Part shown: piece after piece, positions 31,674 through 44,169 of the stretch
Layout: each line of letters starts with the position of its first letter
Position numbering within the stretch: position 1 is the first letter of the stretch
Assembly: GCF_001298105.1 (NCBI RefSeq)
Contig: NZ_LGJH01000151.1
Coordinates: 47,601 to 111,600, forward strand
DNA length: 64,000 bases
Direction: 5' to 3'
From: Novosphingobium sp. ST904
GTDB lineage: Bacteria; Pseudomonadota; Alphaproteobacteria; Sphingomonadales; Sphingomonadaceae
Translations under genes and position numbers: made by a program
The notes under the pieces: generated by a model
Database searches by the model: none
The model's input: only the letters and a program-made list of their open reading frames with translations
What the model was told of the DNA's origin: nothing

Positions 31674-32495
31674 ATGGACGAGCAAGCCGTCGAGGATATC
31701 GAGATCCACCTCCTGCTGGAGGCGCTGCACCGGCGCTACCACTACGACTTTCGCAACTATGCGCAGGCCTCGGTCAAGCGGCGGCTGCGGCAGGCGCGCG
31801 AACTGATGGGGCTGGAAACCTTCTCGGCGATGCAGGACCGCGTGCTGCACGATCCCGCCATGGTCCCGCGCCTGCTGGCCTTCCTCACCGTGCAGGTCAG
31901 CGAGCTGTTCCGCGATCCCGGCTACTTCCGCGCCCTGCGCGAAAAAGTGGTGCCGCACTTGCGGACCTATCCCTCGCTGAAAGTCTGGGTGGCGGGATGC
32001 AGCACGGGCGAGGAACTCCGTTCGCTCGCCATCCTGTTTCGCGAGGAAGGGCTGGAGGAACGCACCCAGTTCTACGCGACCGACATCAACCCCGATGCGC
32101 TGGCCGCCGCCGCGCGCGGCGTCTACCCCCTGGACCGGATGGCCGCCTTTGCCGAGAACCACCGGCTCTCGGGCGCCGCCGCGCCGCTGACGGACTACTA
32201 CACGCAAGGCCGGGACGGCGCCGCCTTCGATCCCGCGCTGCGCGAACGCGTGGTCTTCCACGACCACAGCCTCGTGACCGACGCGGTGTTCTCCGAGATG
32301 CACCTCGTGTCCTGCCGCAACGTCATGATCTACTTCGACCGCGCGCTTCAGGACCGGGCGGTGGGCCTGTTCCGGGATTCGCTGATCCGCAAGGGCTTCC
32401 TCGGCCTCGGCGCGAAGGAAAGCCTGCGCTTCTCCGCGCATGCCGAAGCCTTCCGCGATTTCGCGCGAGAGGAACGGATCTACCAGCGCCAGTAG
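31674..32495 (+). CDS. CheR-type protein-glutamate methyltransferase
   Basis: 273-residue SAM-dependent methyltransferase of the CheR family. N-terminal helical domain DFRNYAQASVKRRLRQ, then VQVSELFRDPGYF, SAM-binding VWVAGCSTGEELRSLAIL, ATDINPDAL, and LVSCRNVMIYFD. ATG 31674 was chosen; GTG 31656 is in frame upstream. It is downstream of the CHASE3 hybrid kinase and probably co-transcribed. No CheB or receptor is nearby, so it likely serves a non-chemotactic sensory system. Confidence 0.88.
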   Translation: MDEQAVEDIEIHLLLEALHRRYHYDFRNYAQASVKRRLRQARELMGLETFSAMQDRVLHDPAMVPRLLAFLTVQVSELFRDPGYFRALREKVVPHLRTYPSLKVWVAGCSTGEELRSLAILFREEGLEERTQFYATDINPDALAAAARGVYPLDRMAAFAENHRLSGAAAPLTDYYTQGRDGAAFDPALRERVVFHDHSLVTDAVFSEMHLVSCRNVMIYFDRALQDRAVGLFRDSLIRKGFLGLGAKESLRFSAHAEAFRDFAREERIYQRQ

Positions 32496-32515
32496 CGGGG
32501 CCGGTGCAGGCCCCG
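32496..32515. terminator. Hairpin between convergent CheR-type and S9 peptidase genes
   Basis: CGGGGCC-ggtgca-GGCCCCG, a 7-base-pair stem directly after the CheR-type stop and 6 bases before the convergent peptidase stop. Probably a bidirectional terminator, though without a strong T tract. Confidence 0.5.
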
Positions 32516-32521
32516 CGGCCG

Positions 32522-34796
32522 TCAGTCCTGCAGGCTGCGCACGAAGAACTCGGACAAGCGCCGCGTCACATAGTCGATCGGGCCGGTGGAACGGCCCACG
32601 CTGTGCTCCCCGCCGGGCACCACCAGCAGGTCGAAGTCCTTGTCCGCCTTGATGAGCGCATCGGCGACCTGCATGGTCGAGGCGGGATCGACATTGCTGT
32701 CCTGCTCGCCCACGATCATGAACAGCTTGCCCTGCAGCCGCGCGGCATTGTCCACGCCGGAGGCATCGGCATAGCTCTTGTCCACCGGCCAGCCGAGCCA
32801 TTGTTCGTTCCAGCTGATCTTGTCCATGCGGTTGTCGTAGCACCCCGCCATGGCGACGCCCGCCTTGTAGAAATCGCCATGGAACAGCAGCGCGTTGAGC
32901 GTGCTCTGCCCGCCCGCCGAGGCACCGTAGATGCCGACGCGGCCGATGTCGTAGGCGGGGTCCTTCGCGGCCAGCGCCTTGTGCCACAGGATGCGGTCGG
33001 GGAAGCCGGAATCCTGGAGGTTCTTCCACGCCACGTCCTGGAACGCCTTGGACCGGTTGGCCGTGCCCATGCCGTCGATCTGGACGACGATGAAGCCGAG
33101 ATCGGCCAGCGCCTGCATCCCGATCACCTTGTCGCCGCCCGAATGATAGCCGAAGGGCCAGAAGCTCTTGGGCACGAAGCTGTCGTGCGGCCCGGCGTAG
33201 ATGTTCTCGATCACCGGGTACTTCTTCGCCGGATCGTAATCGCGCGGGCGCACGACGAGGCCCCAGATGTCGGTCTTGCCGTCACGCCCCTTGGCGGTGA
33301 AGACTTCCGGCGCGCGGAACCCGGCAGCGGTCAGGCGGCTGATGTCGCCCTTGGCGATCGTCTGCACCAGCGCGCCGTCCGCCGTGCGGTGAAGTTCGCT
33401 GACATTGGGCAGGTCCACGCGCGAATAGGTATCGACGAAGAACTGCATGTCGGGCGAGAAGCTGACGGTGTGGTCCGCACGCTCGGGGGTGAGCGGCGTC
33501 AGGTTCCGGCCATCGAAATCGATGCTGTAGTAATGGCGGAAATAGGGGTCTTCGCCCGCATTCATGCCGCTGGCGACGAACCAGATCCGGCGCTTTTCGT
33601 CATCGACCCTGACGACCTCGCGCACCACCCACTGGCCGGTGGTGATGCGGTTCTTCACTTTGCCGGTGCGCCCGTCGATCAGGTAGAGATGGTTCCAGCC
33701 GTCGCGCTCGGAAGCCCAGACGATCTCGTTGCCCAGCCCCTTCACATCGTGGGAATAGCGGCGATCGGCATAGACGAAGGTCTTCGCGTCCTCGGTGACG
33801 GCGGCATGGGCCGCGCCGCTGGCGGCATCGACCGAGACGATCCGCGCCTGCCCGAAGCCGCGCCGCACATAATCGAATTCCACGCTCCTGCCGTCTGCCC
33901 GCCAGCGCGGGCCGGACAGTTCGTAGGCGTTGGGGAACAGCGCCGGGTCCACCACGGTCTGGCGCCTATCGGCAACGTCGAACAGCACCGGCTGCTCCTG
34001 ATCCACGGCATCGCCGGGCTTGGGATAGAGCTGGGTCCGCAGGCCCGGCTGCCCCTTGCCCTCCGGCGCCGCCTCGACCCGAAGGACATGGCGCGCGTAG
34101 CCGGGGCGAACGCGGTAGATCATCAGGTGGCGGCTGTCGGGCGACCAGGCGATGGTTTCGGGATCGTAGAAATTGCCCGCCGATCCGTCCGTGCTCAGGC
34201 GGACGGCCTGCGTGGTGCCCGCGGCGCGCAGCACAAGGTTGTCGTCCTCCACCGTGGCTTCCCACTTGCCGTCGGGTGAAAGTCGCGGTGATTGTCCGCC
34301 GGAATGGAAAGATCGCGCACGACGCCGAAGCCGCGCGGACGGCGCGGGTCTTCCTGCTTCCCGCAGACATAGTCCGCCAGCGTGCAGCGCCAGCCGTCCT
34401 CGTCGAGCCAGAACTGGATGGTCTGGCGGTCTCCGGCATAGTCGAAATCGGCAAACGGCAGGCGCAGCGCCTGCACCGGGCGGCCCAGCGCGCCGTCAAT
34501 GCGGCGGCAAGGCGCTGCTGGTCGAAGGCGGGGCTGCGCGCAAGCGTGCGGGCGTCCACGGTTTCGAAGGCGAAGCCGCCCTCCACCGTTTTGCGATAGG
34601 AGAAGGCGGCGCCGTCCGGCGTCCAGTGCGCGGGCCAGGCCACGTCGCGGGTGAGGTACTGCCAGTTCTCGCGCAGGGCGATGGAGCGGTCGATATCGGC
34701 GCGTCCGGGCGCCGCCAAGGCGCCGGCGGACGACAGGATCGCGGCGCAAACCGCGGCAATTCCGATGAAACGCGGAGCGCGGGCAAGAGACGACAT
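32522..34796 (-). CDS. S9 family peptidase, DPP IV type (two frame breaks)
   Basis: Exported prolyl-oligopeptidase-fold dipeptidyl peptidase, 758 aa after repair. Signal peptide MSSLARAPRFIGIAAVCAAI to ALAAPG. A beta-propeller domain with WSPDSRHLMIYR repeats leads to the alpha/beta-hydrolase domain with nucleophile Ser in GIYGASAGGQS (instead of the common GWSYGG), Asp in VGEQDSNVDP and His in GGEHSVGRST. Breaks are at about 34488-34494 and 34276-34285. Divergent from an M28 peptidase with a shared promoter region; together they likely degrade periplasmic peptides. Confidence 0.86.
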
Positions 34797-35053
34797 CTGG
34801 CGGAAAACCTCGTATGCGATGGGAGCGCAAAGCAGAAAATAAGATCGTATACGATATTACGCGCAGGCTGCAAGGCGCGATTTCCGCTTGCGCCATGGTT
34901 CTCCCGCGAAATCGATTGCGCTGCCGCCGAACACGCAAACTGTCGAAAAACCGTCATCCGCCCTATCGACATTGCCCGCCGGATCGGCATTTTGGGCGGC
35001 AGCGGATCGATCCGATCCAGACCTCTGTCCGGCCAACCGGCCAAGGAGCTTCG
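34797..35053. promoter_or_regulatory. Divergent promoter region of the two peptidases
   Basis: 257 bases with no gene. It contains the 12-base palindrome ATCGTATACGAT at 34844-34855, lying 48 bases upstream of the S9 start in an AT-richer stretch, a candidate operator for both genes. AAGGAG precedes the M28 ATG. Confidence 0.45.
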
Positions 35054-36724
<1,671 letters not shown>

Positions 36725-36730
36725 GGCAAA

Positions 36731-36760
36731 CCGGACGCGCCGCCGCACACGGCGGTCCGG
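36731..36760. terminator. Hairpin between convergent M28 and hydroxylase genes
   Basis: CCGCCG-caca-CGGCGG core, extended by outer CCGGA/TCCGG with a four-base bulge, starting 7 bases after the M28 stop. A probable terminator; no clear T tract. Confidence 0.45.
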
Positions 36761-36790
36761 GGGCGGTCCTCGCAAGTATGTCCGCAGGCG

Positions 36791-37976
36791 TCAGGGCTTC
36801 ATCAGCATCCGGCTGACCCCATGGCGCAGGCGCGGCAGCCGCTGCGCGCCCGCAAGGCCACATGGCGCGCCGCCTTCGCCGCGGGATGCTCCGCCGTATA
36901 GAGCCCGACGATGGCGTTCGTCCCGGCATAGATCGGGCGGCTGGCGAAACGGTGCGCCGCCTCGTAGCGGCGCAGCAGCCAGGGCGAGCCGATGTCGCGG
37001 CCATGGCGCGCCGCATCGGCCACCAGCCCGCCCAGCCGCAGCGCCCCGGCCAGCCCCAGGTTGAAGCCATGCGCCGTCACCGGATGCATGCCCACGGCGG
37101 CATCGCCGATCAGCGCGGCACGCTCCGCCGCGAAATGGCGCGCATAAGTCGTCGCCAGCGGATAGACTCCGGGGCCCGCCATTCCCGGCTGGGGCACCAC
37201 CGTCATCCGCCCCAGCCGCGACTGGAAGCGCCGGGTGATCTCGGCCCCCAGCGCTCGGCGTCCAGCGCGGCGAGCGCCTCGATCCCGGCAGCATCCAGCG
37301 TCAGCACCGCCGAGGACATCCGCCCGCGAAGCGGCAGCATGGCGATGGTCTGGCCATAGTCGAACCACTCGGTGGCAATCCCTTCATGGTCGCGTTCATG
37401 GGCGACACGGCAGACCATCATCGCGCGTCCGGTGCGGTTCACTTCCGCCGCGATGCCGAGCTGTTCGCGCACCGCCGAGAACCGCGAATCCGCCGCGACC
37501 AGCAGGCGCGCCTCCAGCCTGCGGCCATCCGCGAGTTCGGCCACGGCCCCCTCCCGCGAGGCCCGCGCCGAAGACACCGCCGTGCCGGCCAGCAGGTCCA
37601 CCCCCGGCTGCGCGTGAGTGACCGCGAACAGCGCGCGGCGGATCAGGTGATTGGGCACGAGCTGGCCGAGCCGGTCCTCCCCCGTGCCGCCGGTATCGAA
37701 GGCCAGCGCGAAGGGAGAGCCTGCGTTCAGCACGCGGGCTTCGCGCAAGGGCGAGGTTTCGGCCGGATCGATCGCCTGCCATGCCCCCAGCGCCTTGAGC
37801 GAGGCCTCCGAACGGTGCGTGAGGGCGATCTCGCGCCCGTCGCATCCCGGTTCGGCAAGCACCGTGCGCGGCTGCCGTTCGACCAGCGCCAACTTCAGCC
37901 CGGTCCCGGCGAGCGAGCGGGCAAAGGCAAGCCCCGCCGGCCCGCCGCCGACCACGATCACGTCATATCTCGTCAT
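36791..37976 (-). CDS. UbiH/UbiM-type FAD-dependent hydroxylase (two frame breaks)
   Basis: Flavin monooxygenase, 395 aa after repair, of the ubiquinone-biosynthesis hydroxylase family. GXGXXG FAD motif in DVIVVGGGPAGLAFARSL; the second FAD motif in ALIGDAAVGMHPVTAHGFNLGL is typical of UbiH/UbiF/UbiM. Breaks at about 37247-37257 (LDAE then GAEITRRF) and 36844-36850 (VALRA then QRLPRLRHG). ATG 37976 with upstream GGAAA gives the expected N-terminus MTRYDVIVVG. Likely hydroxylates the demethoxyubiquinol ring; the exact position specificity is not decidable. Confidence 0.82.
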
Positions 37977-38081
37977 GCGAATTTCCGAGCCATTCGAAAG
38001 CGATTGATGGCTTCCCATGGCAGGCGGGCGAGAGGCGCGAAATGACCCGCGTCAATCTCCGCCTGCCATGGGCGCATTAGG

Positions 38082-40430
38082 TCAGCCGCACTTGCTGAAG
38101 CCGCACTGGGTGCAGGTAAGGCAGCCCTCCTGCATGTGCGCGGCCGGTTGCCTGCAGTTGGGGCACTCCTCCCCCTCGCCCGCCCCCGAAGCGGGGGCCC
38201 CTTCCTCCTGCCCCTGCGCATGTTCGCGCAGGATGCGGCCGATCAGGGCGATCAGGCTGGGCGCGTAGCTGCCCTTGGTATCGTGATCGAGCGCCACGAA
38301 AGCCCCGCCCTTGGCCGAGTGGACCCGTTCCAGTTCCTCGAAGATGAAGCGCGCGTCACCCCGGCGGCAGACGGCGGAAAGCGTGCGGGTCAGCGCGGCC
38401 ATCGTCTCGAAGTTCTCCGCCGAACTTGTGTTGATGAAGATCTCGAAGGGAATGCGCCGACCATCTTCGGCAACATAGTCGTTGATCGTCAGGTAGTAGT
38501 TCTCGCCGTCCACCGGCCATTTGATCTTGATGGTCTTGCCGGGCAGCACTTGCGGGCGGGCGGGCACGGGCGTGTCGCCCGGAAAGGCGGGCTTCGCTGG
38601 TTCGGGCTGCCCGGCTTCCTGCTTCGGTTCCGCCGACGATTGCGCCACAGGTTCCGACAGGACCGAACCGCGCACCCCGCTAGGCCGATAAGTGGTGCAG
38701 CCCTTCATCCCGCTTTCCCAGGCGGTGAGGTAGACCGCCCTGAACGCATCGTAGGACATGTCGGCTGGGCAGTTGATGGTCTTGGAAATCGCCGCGTCGA
38801 TCCACTTCTGCGCCGCCGCCGCAACCGCGATGTGATCCTCCACCGAAAGCTCCAGCGCGGTCACCATATAGGGCGGCAGCGGCGCTGCCGGATCGAATTC
38901 CGGCAGGCGGCTGTAGAGATACCAGCCATAGTCCTCGACCGCGAAGCTCTCGGTCTTCTGCTCGGTCGCGGTCTGCTCAACCACGACGGCGCGGTTGTAG
39001 CGCCAGGAGAAGCTGGGCTCGATGCCGGAACTGACATTGCCGTAGAAGATGCTGGTCGTGCCCGTGGGCGCGATCGTCAGCAGCACGCCGTTGCGGATGC
39101 CGTGCTTCGCGATGGCCTTGCGGATGTCCTGCGGCAGACGGTCCAGCATCGGCGCGCGCCCGAACGCCTCCGCGTCATAGGCAGGGAAGCTGCCACGCTC
39201 GCGCGCCAGTTCGATCGAGGCGCGATAGGCCTCGGCCGCCATGAACGCGCAAATCTCCTCCACCATCGGCACCGCATCGCGGCCATAGGGCAGGCGCAAC
39301 TGCTGGAGCAGGTTGCCCAGCCCCGTGAAGCCAAGGCCGACACGGCGCTTGTCCTGCGCTTCGAGGCGCTGTTCCTCGGTCGGGAAAGGCGAGGTTTCCA
39401 GCACGTTGTCGAGGAACCGCACGCCGATCCGCACGGTCTCCTTCAGCCGCTCCCAGTCGACCCGCGCCGCATCGCCGAAAGGTTCGAGCACCATGTTCGC
39501 AAGGTTCACATGGCCCAGATCGCAGTCGCCATTGGGGGGCAGCGGCTGTTCCCCGCAAGGGTTCGTGGCCGAGATCGTCTCGCAATAGGAGAGGTTGTTC
39601 AGCCGGTTCACCCGGTCGATGAAGACCACGCCCGGTTCGGCATATTCGTAAGTCGTGCGGGTGATGAGGTCGAACAGGTCCGCCGCCCTGATCCGCCGGT
39701 AGACGTACCAGGGCCGGCCGTCGCGCTCGGTCACCGCAACATGGGCGCCATCGGCGCGCGGCACGTGAAAGCCCAGGTCCCAGTCGGCATCGGCGTCCAG
39801 TGCGGCCATGAAATCGTCCGTCACCGCGACCGAGACGTTGAAGTTCCTGAGCACGTCCTTGCGGGTTTTCGCCTCGGTGAAGGCGATCACGTCAGGGTGC
39901 CAGATGGGCAGCATCGCCATCATCGCCCCGCGCCGCGATCCGCTGGAGCGGATGGTGACGCACATGCCGTCCCACATCACCATGAACGGGATCACGCCCG
40001 AAGAGACCGAGTTGGTCCGCCCCACCACGGCCCCGTCGGGCCGGATGGTGCCGAAATCCATGCCGATGCCGCCGCCCTGCTGCTGGGTGAAGGCCGCGAC
40101 CTTGAGCGCGTCCATGATCCCGGCGCCGGGCAGGTCCGGCTCGGTATCCATCGAATCCTGGATCGTGGGGCTGACGAAGCAGTTGATCCACGTCACCCGC
40201 TTGCCGGTGCCCGCACCCGCGAAAATGCGCCCGCCGGGCACCCAGTCCCGCGCCTCCAGAGCCGCGAGCGCCTGAGCCGCGTGCGCGCCGTCGTCCTTCG
40301 CATAGACGCCCGCCACCACGCGCCGGAACGTGTCCGAGGGGCTCTGCTCGTCGGCGTGCCGGTACTTCTCCTTCCAGACGTGGAGGGTGACGGGCTGGTC
40401 GAGCGGACCGGGCGAATTCGAGATCGACAT
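38082..40430 (-). CDS. nrdJ: Adenosylcobalamin-dependent (class II) ribonucleoside-diphosphate reductase
   Basis: 782-residue class II RNR that reduces ribonucleotides to deoxyribonucleotides using B12. Key blocks: VTWINCFVSPTIQDSM, QQGGGIGMDFGTIRPDGA, ATNPCGEQPLPPNGDCDLGHVNL with the catalytic Asn-Cys-Glu loop, APTGTTSIFYGNVSSGIEPSF. The C-terminus has a TSCPD-like region (FEIFINTSSAENFETM) and a CPNC-N12-CTQCGFSKCG zinc/redox tail. No nrdA/B partner is near. Intact, same strand as the UbiM-type gene. Confidence 0.95.
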   Translation of the reverse strand: MSISNSPGPLDQPVTLHVWKEKYRHADEQSPSDTFRRVVAGVYAKDDGAHAAQALAALEARDWVPGGRIFAGAGTGKRVTWINCFVSPTIQDSMDTEPDLPGAGIMDALKVAAFTQQQGGGIGMDFGTIRPDGAVVGRTNSVSSGVIPFMVMWDGMCVTIRSSGSRRGAMMAMLPIWHPDVIAFTEAKTRKDVLRNFNVSVAVTDDFMAALDADADWDLGFHVPRADGAHVAVTERDGRPWYVYRRIRAADLFDLITRTTYEYAEPGVVFIDRVNRLNNLSYCETISATNPCGEQPLPPNGDCDLGHVNLANMVLEPFGDAARVDWERLKETVRIGVRFLDNVLETSPFPTEEQRLEAQDKRRVGLGFTGLGNLLQQLRLPYGRDAVPMVEEICAFMAAEAYRASIELARERGSFPAYDAEAFGRAPMLDRLPQDIRKAIAKHGIRNGVLLTIAPTGTTSIFYGNVSSGIEPSFSWRYNRAVVVEQTATEQKTESFAVEDYGWYLYSRLPEFDPAAPLPPYMVTALELSVEDHIAVAAAAQKWIDAAISKTINCPADMSYDAFRAVYLTAWESGMKGCTTYRPSGVRGSVLSEPVAQSSAEPKQEAGQPEPAKPAFPGDTPVPARPQVLPGKTIKIKWPVDGENYYLTINDYVAEDGRRIPFEIFINTSSAENFETMAALTRTLSAVCRRGDARFIFEELERVHSAKGGAFVALDHDTKGSYAPSLIALIGRILREHAQGQEEGAPASGAGEGEECPNCRQPAAHMQEGCLTCTQCGFSKCG

Positions 40431-40755
40431 GATGGTTCCTTGCCGGATGGATCAATACGGGAGGTGCGCGTCATCACGGGCCGAAACCTGGATAACGACC
40501 GGATGGGCATTCTGGTTGTCGGAGCGGACGGAAAGACCGGCGGCGGTTCGCGCACGCCGGCTTTGCAGGCTCAGCGGCGGTTCTGGCGCGCCGGTTCGCG
40601 GGGCGACGGCGGCCTGCCGGAGGCGCGCGGACACAGGGCGCCGAAGCGCCTGTTGCGATCGTTCATGAGGTAATCTCCGCGGCATCCGCGAACCGGACAC
40701 CGATGGGATTCAGGATACTGCCCGGTCTTTGAAATTCAACCCCGACCCGAAATTA
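40431..40755 (-). other. Intergenic region upstream of nrdJ with a possible 31-aa ORF
   Basis: 325 bases without a confident gene. I looked for a cobalamin riboswitch B12 box (GCCACTG-like) ahead of nrdJ and did not see one. A small ORF at 40571-40666 on the minus strand (MNDRNRRFGALCPRASGR...) has GGAG 10 bases upstream and is Arg/Pro-rich; it could be a leader peptide or chance. A short frame nearer nrdJ has no recognisable features. Confidence 0.3.
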
Positions 40756-41358
40756 TCATCCGGCGATCGCCAACTCGCCCTGCCTTTCGCGGGCCAGCAG
40801 CGGCGGCAGGGCAAAGCGGACGAGCGCCCCGGCGCCAGGCGCGGTAACGAAAGTGAGCGCGGGGGCATAAGCGATCTCGAACAGCAGCGCGCCCAGCACT
40901 TCGCCATCGGAGGCAACCCCCGGGAAACGTCCGAGCAGATAGGCGCCGAGCCTGCGCCACTGTGCGCGCACGATCTCCTCCTGCCGCCGGAGCGAGGCCG
41001 AACCCATCGGCGCGACTCGCGCATGTTCCAGCACGGTGAGCGACCATCCGCCGCTTTTCGAGCGTTCATCCGCCCATTCGGCCAGCACATCGACCACCGC
41101 GTCCAGCGTTTCGGCGCGATCGAGGCGCTTCAGCAGCTTGCCGAGGTTCTCCTCGGACTCGGTTTCGAGCACGGCGAGGAAGATCGCCTCCTTGCCCTCG
41201 AAGTTGGAATAGACCGCGCCCTTGCTGTAGCCGGCGGCTTCGGCGATCCGGTCCACCGAAGTTACCGCATAGCCATCGCGCCGGAACAGGTCGCGCGCGG
41301 ATTTCAACAGCCGCAGGCGCGTCAACGCCTGGCTTTCACTTCGCGTCAGACGCGTCAT
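40756..41358 (-). CDS. TetR/AcrR-family transcriptional regulator
   Basis: 200-residue regulator with N-terminal helix-turn-helix ARDLFRRDGYAVTSVDRIAEAAGYSKGAVYSNFEGKEAIF split over three helices, and a helical C-terminal domain (EWADERSKSGGWSLTVLEHA). ATG 41358 is selected by AGGAGAAG upstream. No obvious target is coupled to it; the nearest genes are nrdJ and a lipoprotein on the same strand. Its regulon is unknown. Confidence 0.88.
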   Translation of the reverse strand: MTRLTRSESQALTRLRLLKSARDLFRRDGYAVTSVDRIAEAAGYSKGAVYSNFEGKEAIFLAVLETESEENLGKLLKRLDRAETLDAVVDVLAEWADERSKSGGWSLTVLEHARVAPMGSASLRRQEEIVRAQWRRLGAYLLGRFPGVASDGEVLGALLFEIAYAPALTFVTAPGAGALVRFALPPLLARERQGELAIAG

Positions 41359-41464
41359 TGCCCACTTCTCCTGTCGTGCCGCCCTTTGGGCGTGCATTAT
41401 CCGCATACCCTATAGTACGCGGAAAGGAGAAATGCACCGGGAGAGATCGGCGTCGTGCGCGCCG

Positions 41465-42290
41465 CTATCTCGCCGCCGCCAGCGGGGTCGCCTCGACCGC
41501 AGCGGCGCTGGCCGCGCCGAAACGGGCTTCCCACGCCGCCAGGTCGGCACGGTACTGCTCGTAGCTGTTGTAGAATTCCGTGAACGGCGCTTCCGCTTTC
41601 GCAAGGCCGGAAGGCGCGAAGGCATCGAGCTGGCCCGCCGGCACGTTTTCGAGATCGACCGTCAGCGCCAGCGCCGCATTGCAGAGCGCAGGCACCACCG
41701 GAGGCAGGGCGAAGAAGTTGTAGACCTGGGTCTGGTACGCCTCGCGTTCGCGCACGCCCTTGGCGCCGAAGCGGGTGCGGTACTCCTTGTCCAGCGTCTT
41801 GTTCGCGGCCGCCAGCGCTTGGCATGGCGTTTCTGGAAATCGGCATAGCCCGGCAGGATCGGCGCATATTGCGCGCCCATGCAGTTGAGCGCCGCGACAT
41901 TGTAGGCGGAGCGCAGGTTCCACACGCCTGCGCGGGCGAAACCCCGGTGTTGACGGTATGGCGCAGGCCGTCCGCCGCCAGCGCGGGGATCACCATGTTG
42001 GGCGCGGCGCCTACCGGAGGCATCGGCCGGGGCGGGATCACCACGACCGGCGGCGGCGGCGGCGGTGCCTCGACGATCTTCGCCGGGCCGCAACTGGCCA
42101 CGCCGCCCAACAGCGCCAGCGCCAGCAGCCGCAGCCCGCGCGCGGGGCCCCGAGCCGAAAGGGCCTTCGCCGCGAACAACCCGCCCGCAAGCAGACTTGC
42201 GCCATGGGCGTGCCGCTCACGCCCCTCGTCACCTAGCGTGCCGAAATCTTCCCCGGAATGACCGACGGCCGAGATCATCTTGGACACCAT
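41465..42290 (-). CDS. Conserved hypothetical lipoprotein (two frame breaks)
   Basis: I do not assign a function. A lipobox, LLGGVASC, follows a Leu-rich stretch, then a Pro/Val-rich linker (EAPPPPPPVVVIPPRP) and a helical domain with WNLRSAYNVAALNCMGAQYAPIL and FFALPPVVPALCNAAL, including paired Cys residues that could form a disulfide. The pieces lie in three frames; breaks at about 41924-41929 and 41813-41823 join them to 275 aa. The start is uncertain: ATG 42290 puts about 45 residues before the lipobox core, which is too long, so a later TTG/GTG start is likely. Confidence 0.6.
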
Positions 42291-42449
42291 CCCCCACTTG
42301 CATGCGCTGATCCGATAACACGCAGCCGGCCGGAACCGGCCCGGTCTGCACGTTCGCGCAGCCTAGTTCGGCTTACCTTACGGCTGGCTTACAAGACGGC
42401 CATCGGCAGGCGCGGAGGGATGCGCGGCCTGAGCGGAGAGGGGGAATTT

Positions 42450-42486
42450 CCTGCCGCGGAGCATGAAGGCCATGCTCCGCGGCAGG
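42450..42486. terminator. 16-bp perfect hairpin downstream of the Old Yellow Enzyme gene
   Basis: CCTGCCGCGGAGCATG at 42450-42465 pairs fully with 42471-42486 around a 5-base loop (AAGGC), 8 bases past the oxidoreductase stop. Very stable; no T tract. Most likely the 3' end of that transcript or a 3' RNA-stabilising hairpin. Confidence 0.6.
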
Positions 42487-42493
42487 GAACCGA

Positions 42494-43611
<1,118 letters not shown>

Positions 43612-43645
43612 GCTCGAAAAGTCTCCGTTGAAGCAGGTGGCCATT

Positions 43646-43699
43646 AGGTATAATCTGGAAACCTAGCGTCAATGAGGCACCTTTGATAGCCTAGGTATA
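43646..43699. promoter_or_regulatory. Repeated AGGTATA elements in the OYE/hxlR divergent promoter
   Basis: AGGTATA occurs at 43646-43652 and 43693-43699, each preceded by TAGG-like bases, in the 102-base gap between the divergent genes. Candidate HxlR-family binding elements and/or promoter -10 sequences. Confidence 0.35.
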
Positions 43700-43713
43700 C
43701 TGGAGGATACCGC

Positions 43714-44169
43714 TTGCCCGAATGCCAGCACTTCGACATCAACTGCCCGAGCCGCCTGCTGTTCGACCAGATCGCCGACAAGTGGTCGATGATGGTCCTC
43801 ACCGTGCTGGACCCGGGCCCGATGCGGTTCAACTCGATCAAGCGCCATCTTGAAGGCGTGACGCAGAAGGCGCTCACCCAGTGCCTGCGCAAGCTGGAGC
43901 GCAACGGCCTGCTTTCGCGCCGGGTGATCCCGACATCGCCGGTGGGTGTGGAGTACGAGATCACCGGGCTCGGCCGCTCGCTCCACGCGCCGTTCAAGAC
44001 GCTGTACCGCTGGACCGTGGATAATTTCGACGAAGTCGAAGCGGCGCGCCAGGCGTTCGACCGGCGCGCGCCTGAAGCCGATCACTCGGCCGGCGCGCCC
44101 GTGAATGCGGCATCCGTTTCGGCCGCATCTTCGCCCTTGCCGGAAGCCGGGGCCTTTTCCGCCTCGTAA
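43714..44169 (+). CDS. HxlR-family transcriptional regulator
   Basis: 151-residue winged-helix regulator. CPSRLLFDQIADKWSMMVL and RFNSIKRHLEGVTQKALTQCLRKLERNGLLSRRV are the HxlR hallmark. Cys4 and Cys11 near the N-terminus could act as redox or electrophile sensors, as in some family members. The start is TTG 43714, fixed by TGGAGGATA upstream and by the conserved N-terminus; no ATG fits. The last 29 residues are Ala/Ser-rich and overlap the convergent S9 peptidase gene by 88 bases. It probably regulates the divergent Old Yellow Enzyme. Confidence 0.87.
   Translation: MPECQHFDINCPSRLLFDQIADKWSMMVLTVLDPGPMRFNSIKRHLEGVTQKALTQCLRKLERNGLLSRRVIPTSPVGVEYEITGLGRSLHAPFKTLYRWTVDNFDEVEAARQAFDRRAPEADHSAGAPVNAASVSAASSPLPEAGAFSAS

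Noticed and set aside
40431..40755. Cobalamin riboswitch upstream of nrdJ
   Set aside because: No B12-box-like sequence or convincing multi-helix layout was seen by eye; a covariance-model scan was not possible here.
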